The notes under the pieces: generated by a model | Seen by the model: the letters and a program-made list of their open reading frames with translations, nothing else | Database searches by the model: none | Told to the model about the DNA's origin: nothing | Translations under genes and position numbers: made by a program | Shown: piece after piece, positions 39,723 to 54,909 of the stretch | Layout: every line of letters begins with the position of its first letter | How positions within the stretch are numbered: position 1 is the first letter of the stretch | Source of the DNA: Mesomycoplasma hyorhinis ATCC 17981 | GTDB lineage: Bacteria > Bacillota_I > Bacilli_A > Mycoplasmatales > Metamycoplasmataceae | Direction: 5' to 3' | DNA: 54,909 nucleotides | Assembly (NCBI RefSeq): GCF_000383515.1 | Contig: NZ_KB911489.1 | Location: forward strand, 1-54,909

Positions 39723-40139
39723 TTATCAATAAAGATTGAACTCTCTTTCTTCATTTTCAAGGATTTTTATGTAAATTACTAATGAATTTGAATATAGAAA
39801 TTTTAGTTTATTAGCTCATTCGATAACGACGTATTTATCTTCAAAATAATCTTCAAATTCAGATAAATCAGAATTGTAATTATCAAGATCAATATGAACT
39901 AGTTTATCATATGAAAACATAAAATTAAATGAAGGAGAAGTAACTTCTTGTTCAATATTCAAAGTTTTAGCTAATTCTTTTACAAAAGCAGTTTTACCAG
40001 CTCCAAATTCACCAATTAAGTAAATAAATTTTGCCTCAAGTGCAAACACTTTATTCACTACTAGTCTTAAATCTGGTATTTTTTTAACTAAAATTTTATC
40101 CTGATTTTTTAAATTTTTTATCAAATGATTAAATTGCAT
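39723..40139 (-). CDS. tsaE: TsaE, ATPase for tRNA threonylcarbamoyladenosine synthesis
   Basis: A 138-residue P-loop ATPase. Walker A is YLIGEFGAGKTAFVKELAKTL (split: GEFGAGKT core at about 43-50), then VTSPSFNFMFSY and LVHIDLDNY, the Walker B/His-Asp region of the family, and EDYFEDKYVVIEWANK, where the WAnK segment is conserved and its Trp comes from TGA. Start at ATG 40139 with AAGG 6 nt upstream. It partners with TsaB encoded directly downstream. Confidence 0.93.
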
Positions 40140-40212
40140 ATTAAACCTTATCTTTGCTTCTTTTTTCAAGCTTTTTATTATTTTACTATGTTATTATTTG
40201 AAATAAAAATAA

Positions 40213-40245
40213 AATTAAAACTAGGAAAATTTCCTAGTTTTAATT
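40213..40245 (-). terminator. Terminator of the rplJL-rpoBC operon
   Basis: A perfect 15-bp stem AATTAAAACTAGGAA/TTCCTAGTTTTAATT with a 3-nt loop, 17 nt after the rpoC stop and followed on the minus strand by TTTATTTTTATTT. It closes the RNA polymerase operon ahead of tsaE. Confidence 0.93.
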
Positions 40246-40261
40246 ATTATCTTATATTTGA

Positions 40262-44524
<4,263 letters not shown>

Positions 44525-44543
44525 TTAGTGTTCTTCCTTTTGT

Positions 44544-48254
<3,711 letters not shown>

Positions 48255-48298
48255 TTAATTACTCCTTGTCTACTTTTTTGCTTTCTAATTGAATAGTA

Positions 48299-48326
48299 AA
48301 AATGGCACACAAAACAATGCCATTTT
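48299..48326 (-). terminator. Hairpin between rplL and rpoB (attenuator)
   Basis: A 9-bp stem AAAATGGCA/TGCCATTTT with a 10-nt loop, in the 96-nt gap. On the minus strand it is followed by TTTACTATTC, a weak T-run. A leaky terminator at this place is a common device to make more L7/L12 than polymerase. Confidence 0.75.
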
Positions 48327-48350
48327 AAAATTTGATTTTTTTGTTAAAAA

Positions 48351-48722
48351 TTATTCAACAACAACTTCTGCTCCAACTGCAGAAAGTTTTTCTTTAATAT
48401 CTTTAGCTTCGTCTTCTTTTGCATTTTCTTTAAGAACTGCTGGTAAGTTGTCAACTAATTTTTTAGCTTCCATTAATCCTAATCCTAATAATTCTTTAAC
48501 AACTTTAATAACGTTAACTTTTTGACCACCATCAGTTTTTAATGTAACTTTGAATTCAGATTTTGCTGAAGCTTCTCCACCTGCTGCTGGAGCTGCCGCA
48601 ACTGCAACTGCTGAAGGATCAATACCAAATTCTTCTTTCATTGCTTCAACAAGTTCCATAACTTCTTTGATGTTCATTTCTTTTAATGATTCTATAAATT
48701 GTTCTTTAGTAAGTTTTGCCAT
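48351..48722 (-). CDS. rplL: 50S ribosomal protein L7/L12
   Basis: A 123-residue stalk protein present in several copies per ribosome. The N-terminal dimer domain is [16 protein letters not shown], followed by an Ala/Gly-rich hinge ([12 protein letters not shown]) and the C-terminal factor-binding domain [43 protein letters not shown] upstream. The gene has no TGA codon. The Ala-rich hinge is more GC-rich than its surroundings because of its composition. Confidence 0.98.
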   Translation of the reverse strand: MAKLTKEQFIESLKEMNIKEVMELVEAMKEEFGIDPSAVAVAAAPAAGGEASAKSEFKVTLKTDGGQKVNVIKVVKELLGLGLMEAKKLVDNLPAVLKENAKEDEAKDIKEKLSAVGAEVVVE

Positions 48723-48787
48723 TTTAAATTCCTTTATTTTTTGTTTTAAATATTTTTTATGAATTTTTAAGATTCTAAATTGATCAA

Positions 48788-49285
48788 TTATGCATTAATT
48801 TTATTTTCATCTACTAGCATTTTTAATCCAACTGAAAGTTGTCTTAAACCACCAAGTAGAGATGATGCCAGCATTGTAAGTGCTTCTTCGTAGTTTGGTA
48901 AAGTTGCAACTGTTTGCATTTCTTGTGCATCTGCAACTTTTCCTTCAAAAATACCGCCTTTTAATACAACTACTGGATTTGTTTTAGCGAATTTTGAAAT
49001 AATTTTAGCTGGAGCTATTGCATCTGTAGAACCAAAAGCAAAAAAATTTGGACCAACTAGTGATTGTTCTAAATCTCCGAAACCTGCTTCTTTAGATGCT
49101 ATTTTAAATAGTCTATTTTTATAAACTTTTACAAAAACACCTGCTTCTTTAAGCTCATTTCTAAGAGTTTCAATTTCAGCAACTGTTAATCCACGATATT
49201 CAGCTATAACTAATGAAGAAGAAGAATTAATCAAATCTTTAATTTCTTGCACTAATTCTTCTTTTTTCTTTCTAAAAGCGTTCAA
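48788..49285 (-). CDS. rplJ: 50S ribosomal protein L10 (TTG start)
   Basis: A 165-residue protein anchoring L7/L12 to the ribosome. It reads [40 protein letters not shown] and [10 protein letters not shown], then a C-terminal helix that carries L12 dimers ([17 protein letters not shown]). The TTG at 49285 is taken as start because AGGAGG lies 6 nt upstream and the family N terminus begins here; an in-frame ATG at 49336 would run through the RNA leader. A rare start codon and a structured leader suggest tight control of L10 synthesis. Confidence 0.95.
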   Translation of the reverse strand: MNAFRKKKEELVQEIKDLINSSSSLVIAEYRGLTVAEIETLRNELKEAGVFVKVYKNRLFKIASKEAGFGDLEQSLVGPNFFAFGSTDAIAPAKIISKFAKTNPVVVLKGGIFEGKVADAQEMQTVATLPNYEEALTMLASSLLGGLRQLSVGLKMLVDENKINA

Positions 49286-49299
49286 ATTACACCTCCTTA

Positions 49300-49392
49300 T
49301 TAGTATAGAAAAGATGCAATACTCAAAAATATACATTCAATAACAAATATTAAGTTTTTTAAAAAACTGTTATTATCTCTACGTATTGCGAA
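49300..49392 (-). promoter_or_regulatory. L10 leader-type RNA structure upstream of rplJ
   Basis: The 5' region folds as closing stem GCAATAC/GTATTGC (49383-49389 with 49316-49322), an inner pair AATAACA/TGTTATT and a hairpin AGTTTTTTAAAAAACT. This nested plan fits the L10 leader that binds L10(L12)4 and represses the operon. Pairing was judged by eye. Confidence 0.65.
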
Positions 49393-49396
49393 GAGA

Positions 49397-49424
49397 ATTA
49401 TACTAAAAAATCAAAAAATATCAA
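49397..49424 (-). promoter_or_regulatory. Strong promoter of rplJ operon
   Basis: TTGATA (-35, 49419-49424) and TATAAT (-10, 49397-49402) are separated by 16 nt on the minus strand, close to the vegetative consensus. The -35 starts 1 nt after the holA stop codon (49425-49427). Initiation near 49390 gives a leader of about 105 nt. Confidence 0.85.
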
Positions 49425-50357
49425 CTATTTTATAGACATAAGTAAGAAGTATTCAAAAGCATCTTTTTCATTCACTTGATTTGACTTAATTTTTCTATCT
49501 ATTTTGGCTAATAATTTAATTAATTCTTGAAGTTTTGTTATTCCTATTTTTTTATAAAACTGCACTGCTTTTTTAACTTGAAAAATATGAATTTGAAGTT
49601 CTTTTTGTATATCAAATTCATTATATTTTTCTTCTTTATAAAGAAAACAAATAAAAGCTAACATTAGTTTTGAACTAAGTTGTGAAATTAAAAATTGAAT
49701 TTTTTTACCTTGATTTATTTTTTCTTTATAAAAATTCCATGTGCTGGCAACATCGTGATCTGTAAAAGCATTTATGAAATTTCAATCACTATCAGAATCA
49801 TATTTTGTTAATAAATTTTCTATACTTTCTTCAGTGATATTTTTATCATATAACAAAAGTTTATTTAGTTCTTTTTCAATAATACTTCCATTTAAAGGAA
49901 GTTTTAAAGATAATGTAAGAAGTTGGGATTCATCAATTGTTCCTTGATTTTCTTCTATAAATTTACTTATAAATTTTATGATTGTTTTATCACTTAATGT
50001 TTCTGTTTTAAAAACACTAGAACTTTTAAAAAAATGTGAATAAAAAAAGCTTGAAAAAATCTTTTTTTCTTGATTTTCTTCTTCTAATTCGTATAAAAAA
50101 ATCACTGGACTAGAACTATCTATTAATTTTTTTGCAATCTTTTTTTCTTCTGAGTTAGTTAGTTTTGTATCTAAAAAGTTATGGAAAATGAACAATTTAT
50201 TAGAACCAAAAAGATCCCTAGTTGTTATTGTATTCATAATATCAAAAAAAGAATCTGTCGAAAGAACATCAACAACTTCAAAATCTATGAATTTAGCAAG
50301 AATTTGTTCAACTTTTTTCTTCGTGAAATATGAGTCAGTTCCATAGACAAAAAACAT
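49425..50357 (-). CDS. holA: DNA polymerase III delta subunit (clamp loader)
   Basis: A 310-residue clamp-loader subunit. N-terminal MFFVYGTDSYFTKKKVEQIL fits the HolA opening (F-x-GxDxYL), followed by DLFGSNKLFIFHNF, SSSPVIFLYEL and helical domain LSLKLPLNGSIIEKELNKLLLY, then domain III (FLISQLSSKLM, HIFQVKKAVQF). One TGA gives Trp. Domain I is divergent and lacks a P-loop, as usual for delta. The ATG at 50357 lies inside the end of comEC (73-nt overlap) with no ribosome site. The assignment agrees with the common comEA-comEC-holA order in Firmicutes. Confidence 0.85.
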
Positions 50358-51664
50358 ATTGAAAAAATTATATAGCAAATAAAGATAGTTGTAAAATTTA
50401 ATTTTATTAGCTGAATATAAATTTGAAAATTAGCTATTTTTTCTATAATTCAAAGTAAATGTTGAGCAATAAAATCCAACAAATTTTTTTCTCAAATAAA
50501 TAATCAACCGATAACATAGATAAAAATAGCAAAGGGAAGAAAAATTAACGAATTTAGATAACTAAAAATATTATATTTTTCATTAAAAAATAACAATAAT
50601 ATTGAAGCAAAAATATGCACAATAACAGTTGAAATAAAGTTTTTTATTAATTTGTTCTCTATTTTCAAATATAAACAATAAAGCAGAACAAGTGTAATTA
50701 AAAAAGTAAAAATATAACTAAATGAGTAAATTACTAAAGGATTTCACAAAATAAAAATTATCGCAACAAAAGATAAAATTTCAAAATTCTTAAATTTATT
50801 TTTTAAAAACACTTTGTTAACTAAAGACAACACAAAAAACAATGTAGCTCTTAAAAAAGAAATTGGAAAATTTAAAATGTAATTTATTAAAGATAATAAA
50901 ATAACAAAAATTATGTTTGAGAATAAATTATTAATTTTTAAAAATTTAAGAATTTTAAAAATAAATAATCTTAAAAATCCTAAATGAAAGCCAGAAATAA
51001 CAAAAATATGGTAAATATTTAATTGTTTTAAATTTGCTATAAAATCATTATCTAAAATAAAATTTTCGCCTAATAAAGCAACAGGGAAAATTTTTGAATA
51101 ATTAAAATTTCCTGAAGATAAAAATTTAAAAATGTTGTTCTGCCAACCTTCATCTCTAGTAATTATTTTAAAAGAATTTAGAGTTTTTATTTCAAAAAAA
51201 GTGTGAAAACTTTTTAAATAATTTTCTATATTAAAATTTGTTGATTTATTAGTAATTTTTGTTACTGTTCCACTTATAAAAATTTTGTCATAAATATTTA
51301 AATTTTTATCTTTTAAAAAGATATTATAACCATTGAATTTAAAAATAACTCCCAATGCATTCTTATTAGAAATAGAAACTTCTGAGTGAATAGAAAAAGA
51401 TTTAATTGAAGTTTTATTTATTCAAAATCAAGAAAAAAGAAGAAAAGAGAAGCACAAAGTAAATAAAATTTCATTATAACCTTTTAACAAAAACAACATC
51501 ACTAGGGTTAAAAAACTAAAGAAAAAATACTCTATTGAATGCTGATCAAATGCTAAAGTAAGAAAAATTAAATTTAATACTACGATTATTCAAGAGAAAA
51601 ATTGTTTTGTAGTTTTTCTAAGCTCTTTGATCCCAATCCAGGGATTTGTTCAATATCTTCTCAA
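50285..51664 (-). CDS. comEC: ComEC-type DNA uptake channel protein
   Basis: A 459-residue membrane protein with the ComEC/Rec2 competence domain: NFNYSKIFPVALLGE, then LNIYHIFVISGFHLGFLRLF (the H-x-hydrophobic-S-G-x-H signature, in two parts), FPISFLRATLFF and about ten membrane segments. The metallo-beta-lactamase C-terminal domain of larger ComEC proteins is missing, as in other mycoplasmas. The start is uncertain: TTG 51664 with AGGA upstream is the best candidate, giving a 79-nt overlap with comEA, though a later start is possible. TGA codons are Trp. Whether the cell takes up DNA is unknown. Confidence 0.82.
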
Positions 51665-52080
51665 GTTATTTTCCTATGTTTATTTTTCAAGAAAAAATCT
51701 TGTATTTTTGCTAATAAACTTTTATTAATTTTAATTTTTTTGAAGACTTCTTCTTTTAAATTATTAGATAGCAAAGGTTTTTGTTTTTTAATTTCTAAAT
51801 TTAAATCTTCAAATTGTTTTTCTTGTAATTTGAAAACTGATAAATCTGAATTAGGAAGTGGTTTGAATTTTTCTATAATTTCCTTTAAAAGTGTTCCTTT
51901 TTTAAAAGTTTTTTCTCCAGGAAACACAACTTGACCTGAAATTTTTACCTTAATATCTTCTTTATAATTGGATATTGGTGAAATATTATAAAAATTTTCT
52001 CTACTAATGTACAAACCAGATAAAGTAAAAAATAAAATTGAAAAAAGTACAATTAAAATTATTTTTATTTTTTTAGTCAT
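51586..52080 (-). CDS. comEA: ComEA-like DNA-binding protein (membrane-anchored)
   Basis: A 164-residue protein with an N-terminal membrane anchor (IKIILIVLFSILFFTLSGLY). A soluble SLBB-like domain (VKISGQVVFPGEKTFKKGTLL) follows. At the C terminus there is a single helix-hairpin-helix DNA-binding motif, DIEQIPGLGSKSLEKL. ComEA binds incoming double-stranded DNA in competent bacteria and delivers it to ComEC, its downstream neighbour. One TGA encodes Trp just before the HhH, so the motif is missed under the standard code. AAAGGAGA upstream. It is divergent from rnpB across 38 nt. Confidence 0.88.
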
Positions 52081-52106
52081 TTTAAGTCTCCTTTCATTTT
52101 TTAATT

Positions 52107-52112
52107 TATAAT
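52107..52112 (+). promoter_or_regulatory. -10 element of rnpB
   Basis: TATAAT ending 6 nt before the inferred RNA 5' end at 52119. The sequence around it is nearly palindromic (AAATTATAAATT on the other strand), so it could also serve comEA divergently. Confidence 0.6.
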
Positions 52113-52118
52113 TTTATA

Positions 52119-52404
52119 TACATCGGTCAATTGCTGCTTTTTAAAAGTAGAGGAAAGTCCGCGCTAGCACTATCTGAGATGATAGTAGTGTTCATGTTGG
52201 ATCTAATAAATCCAAGCCTAGACGACAAGTGCCACAGAGACGAATTTATTAAATTAAAGTGAAACGCGGTAAACTCCATGAGCTAGAAACCCAAATGAAG
52301 GTAGGGGAATTTGTTTTTTAGAATTCAATAAAAAACAAAAAGTTTTTTAAACTTAGATAAATAATTGACGCTAGAAATAGTACAGAACGCGGCTTATAGA
52401 TGTA
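52119..52404 (+). ncRNA. rnpB: RNase P RNA
   Basis: The catalytic RNA of ribonuclease P, which matures tRNA 5' ends. Universally conserved blocks are present in order: AGAGGAAAGTCCGCGCTAGC near 52150 (CR-I), GACGACAAGTGCCACAGAGACGAA (here two adjacent pieces), GTGAAACGCGGTAAACTCC, GAGCTAGAAACCCAAA, GGTAGGGGAA and near the end ACAGAACGCGGCTTATAG (CR-V). The 5' TACATC and 3' GATGTA pair as the terminal helix P1, which sets the ends at 52119 and 52404. The size of about 286 nt is small, typical of low-GC Firmicutes and mycoplasmas that lost peripheral helices. Confidence 0.96.
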
Positions 52405-52406
52405 AA

Positions 52407-52438
52407 GGCACCTTCGGGTGTTTTTTTTTTTTTTTTTT
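52407..52438 (+). terminator. rnpB terminator with an 18-T run
   Basis: GGCACC TTCG GGTGTT hairpin (UUCG tetraloop) followed by a homopolymer of 18 T at 52421-52438. The hairpin is short and leans on the long U-tract. Such a run is prone to length change. Confidence 0.9.
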
Positions 52439-52566
52439 ACACTTTATTTATCTTCAAAAATTAAAGATTTTTAAAAAAAGGAAAAATTTAATAAATGTTC
52501 TTTTATTTTTCCTAAATTCTTTTTATAATTCATAATTAATAGTAATAAATCAAAAAGGGGACAAAA
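52439..52566 (+). promoter_or_regulatory. Upstream region of the 5'-nucleotidase gene
   Basis: TATAAT at 52524-52529 is the likely -10, giving a leader of about 30 nt with AAAGGGG before the TTG start. Further up, GGAAAAAT and ATTTTTCC (around 52480-52512) could pair over 8 bp with a 17-nt loop; meaning unknown. Confidence 0.5.
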
Positions 52567-54648
52567 TTGAAGAAAAAATTTTTATTAACTTTTTCTACTT
52601 TTACTACAATTGCAGCAGCAATTCCTTTAATTGTTAGTTGTACTCAAATTCACACTCAAACATCTGCAGAAATTAGAGATAAATATTTTGCTACAGTTCA
52701 AACATATTCTGATAAACTCAAAGAATTTCAAACAAAAATTAAAAATATTAGATATGAAAAACCAAAAAGTGATACAGATCAAATAACTAATATTATTTAT
52801 CAAGCACAATCTGTACTTGATCCTTTAATTAGTGAAGCTAACTTTTTATTTTCTAGACTACATGAATTAGAAAAAAAGGAAAATTCAAGACTAAGAACAG
52901 TCAAAATTTTCCATACAAATGATGAGCACGGAAGATTGTTATTTGACGATGGAAAATACAATAATTACTCTGGAATGGTTAAAACTGGTTTATATCTTAA
53001 AAAATTTAATAGAGATTTACTTTTATCAGCTGGGGATTTAATCCAAGGTCTACCTCTTTCTGATACTGATCAAGGAGAAACAATTTCTAAAATTGCAAAA
53101 TATTCTGGTTATGATTCTATAGCTGTAGGAAATCATGAATTTGACTATGGAATCCAACATATTCTGGATTTAGACAAAAATACTACAAAAGCTGAATTTA
53201 ATAGAACTATGCCATTTATTTCAGCTAATATTTATTGAAGACAACCTTCAGAAGCTGAACTAGATAAATTATCAGATGAAGAAAAGGCAAAACGCCCTCC
53301 GAAATTTGAACTCAACAAAAGAGTTTTTAAACCTTATATTATCAAAACATTATCTAATGGATTAAAAGTTGCAATTTTTGGAATCACAACACCGGACACA
53401 AAAATTACTTCACATCCAAAAAATTCTTTCTGGGTTGAATTTAGAGATCCAGTTGAAGAGGCTAAAAAAGTAATAGCCGAAATCAAGAAAGAAGATCCTT
53501 CAATTTCTTTCATAATTGCAACAACTCACTTAGGAACTGGAAGAAGTAAACAAGAATGAACTTCTGAATGAGTAGCTCAAAATACTAACGGAGGTTTAGA
53601 TTTAATTTTAGATGGACACTCACACACTTATGTAGAAATTCACAAACCAGATGAAAACAAAAATGTTTGAGTAACTCAAACTGAAGCTTATACAAAATGA
53701 CTAGGAGATATTGATTTAGTTTTTGATTCTCTAACTGGCGAAATTGTCAAAATTGTTCAATCTTTAAGAGATATTAATCAAATTAACATTGTTACTAAAG
53801 ATTTACCAAGTTATTGAATTTCTGAATTAGAAAAAAAATATAATGATGAAAACAAAGTAGTTGTCTTTAATTCTCCAGGTGTATTCAAACACGTTGAAAC
53901 AATTGATATAGACAAACAACCATACTGAATAGGTAGAGTAAAAGCAACTTCACTCGGAGTTATGACAGCTAATTCAATGGCTTGAGATTTTGCTAAAACA
54001 AAAATTTGAGAATCAAAATCAGGATGAGAACCAGCCACTCTTGATAATTCATTAGCGCTTGTAAATAGTGGTGGTTTAAGAACGGATTTAAACCCAGGAG
54101 AAATCACAAAAGGTGATGTTTTAGGAGTTAGTCCGTTTGGAAACAGAATTGTGAGCATTAGATTAAAAGGTGATGTTCTTAAACAAGCATTAGCTTATGG
54201 ATTATCCAGAGGAAGAAGTGGTGGTTTTGCTCAACTTTCTTCTAATGTTGCTTATGATGTAAAAGTTGAAAAAGGATTAGATAACAAAACTAAAACACAA
54301 CAATGATTATGAAAACCTAATCCCAATTCTTTCAAAATCAACAACAAAGCTATAGATGATAACAAATTCTATTACCTAACTACAAATGACTTTGTTTCAG
54401 TAGGTGGTGATGGCTATACAATGTTAAATTTAAATGAAAATAATCAAATTGAAAGAGCTTATGAGGGAGGAAAATATATTGAGTCTCTAATAAAATATGC
54501 TCAATATGTAAACTCTATTGGTCATGATTCCTCACCTACAGACTTATTCGCACATAAACTAGCTGAATATCTTAAACCTAATTTCTTAGATAATCAAAAA
54601 GTTGAAATACCTCAAGAAGCTTTGGTAAAAAGAGGTCCAACAGTTTAA
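52567..54648 (+). CDS. 5'-nucleotidase/2',3'-cyclic phosphodiesterase family surface lipoprotein
   Basis: A 693-residue lipoprotein (TTG start, AAAGGGG 6-7 nt upstream; lipobox PLIVSC, Cys 25). A 75-residue coiled-coil lead precedes the metallophosphatase domain: HTNDEHGRLL (about 116-125), SAGDLIQGLPLSDTD, VGNHEFDYGI (about 202-211), TTHLG and DGHSHT, which supply the two-metal ligands. The 5'-nucleotidase C-terminal domain has LVNSGGLRTDLNPGEIT, DVLGVSPFGNRI and SVGGDGYTML, typical of the substrate-binding Phe/Asn region. It should release nucleosides and phosphate from nucleotides outside the cell, feeding the nucleoside importer at 15572-21229. Over a dozen TGA codons are Trp. Confidence 0.94.
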
Positions 54649-54683
54649 TTTCCTTCAAAATCAAGTAAAAAAACACACTTTTA

Positions 54684-54909
54684 TGAGATGGTGCCCTTTT
54701 CTTAATAAAATTTTTAAACAGTTTAATTAATTATAATTTGGAATGAATGTTTCCCTAAATTTAATGGGAGACATTCATTTTATTTTATCTTTAATTCGTT
54801 TGTGATTGTAATAATAAATATAATTTGCAATTGCTTTGTGAAATTATTTAAAAGTTAAAAATTCTTTTTCGCGACCATAAAAACATTCTCTTTTTAATGT
54901 CCCAAAAAA
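54684..54909 (-). mobile_element. IS3-family insertion sequence, 3' end (runs off right edge)
   Basis: The right end of a second IS in the same orientation as the one at the left edge. Its terminal repeat starts about 54684 (TGAGATGGTGCCCTTTTC inward). It lies 36 nt after the 5'-nucleotidase stop and no terminator is seen between them, so the insertion may have separated the gene from its own terminator. Confidence 0.8.
54727..54909 (-). pseudogene. IS3 transposase OrfB, C-terminal fragment with an internal stop
   Basis: The frame reads FFGTLKRECFYGREKEF, then LTFK, then TAA at 54844-54846, then FHKAIANYIYYYNHKRIK and WMSPIKFRETFIPNYN to the TAA at 54727. The part after the stop is a textbook OrfB end (YYN-KRI, MSP--FR). 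So this copy has a nonsense change, probably GAA to TAA, removing about 38 residues. The catalytic DDE residues lie upstream and outside the window. Confidence 0.75.

Noticed and set aside
49286-49336. Upstream ATG (49336) for L10
   Set aside because: It lies within the structured leader and the extra residues do not match L10; the TTG at 49285 has AGGAGG correctly placed.
53811-54158. Minus-strand open frame of 115 codons
   Set aside because: Antisense to the 5'-nucleotidase C-terminal domain, which is conserved in the plus frame.

Overview
The window is an AT-rich piece of a mollicute chromosome that reads UGA as tryptophan. Almost every housekeeping gene here contains in-frame TGA codons at positions expected to hold Trp (for example the thioredoxin active site, the RpoB and ComEC cores and the tsaE end). 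The gene set also fits: Cys-anchored lipoproteins in place of a wall, the MG185-MG189-type lipoprotein/nuclease/ABC operon, a BMP (P48-like) nucleoside ABC operon, and minimal DHFR and TsaB/TsaE. I favour the Mycoplasmopsis/hominis-group mycoplasmas, but the species cannot be fixed from sequence alone.

Layout. Both edges lie inside IS3-type insertion sequences in the same orientation: the start of orfA at 1-318 and the end of orfB at 54727-54909. This looks like a contig or segment bounded by repeats. From 10000 down to 398 runs one long minus-strand series: ftsY, ylxM, an RNase J paralogue, a membrane protein, thioredoxin, hrcA, grpE, argS, an RNA polymerase delta-like gene, fructose-bisphosphate aldolase and a membrane protein. 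rpsD (10283-10900, +) faces a decayed M26/Zmp-type zinc metallopeptidase gene (10969-14523, -). Then come tmcAL and the four-gene nucleoside ABC operon (15572-21229). A type II restriction-modification pair (21275-23196) sits between that operon and lepA. lepA is followed (minus-strand order reversed) by a one-TM protein gene, hup, der and cmk.

From 37506 down to 27828 is a transport and nuclease operon: two large paralogous lipoproteins, a staphylococcal-nuclease-like lipoprotein, an ABC ATPase with a very large helical insert, two permeases and a 67-residue membrane protein. It probably captures and degrades external polymers (likely nucleic acid) and imports the products. folA and a leucine-rich-repeat lipoprotein follow. 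Next are tsaB/tsaE, the rpoC/rpoB/rplL/rplJ cluster with an L10-type leader, and holA-comEC-comEA. RNase P RNA and a 5'-nucleotidase lipoprotein complete the right end.

Together the nuclease lipoprotein, the 5'-nucleotidase lipoprotein and the BMP nucleoside importer form a coherent nucleic-acid scavenging set, as expected of an organism without de novo nucleotide synthesis. The most unusual items are an RNase J whose catalytic metal ligands are all replaced, the oversized insert in the ABC ATPase, a nucleoside permease with a 200-residue charged cytoplasmic tail, an IS whose terminal repeat doubles as a terminator just before its transposase start, and several genes that look leaderless. No tRNA, CRISPR array or replication origin was seen.
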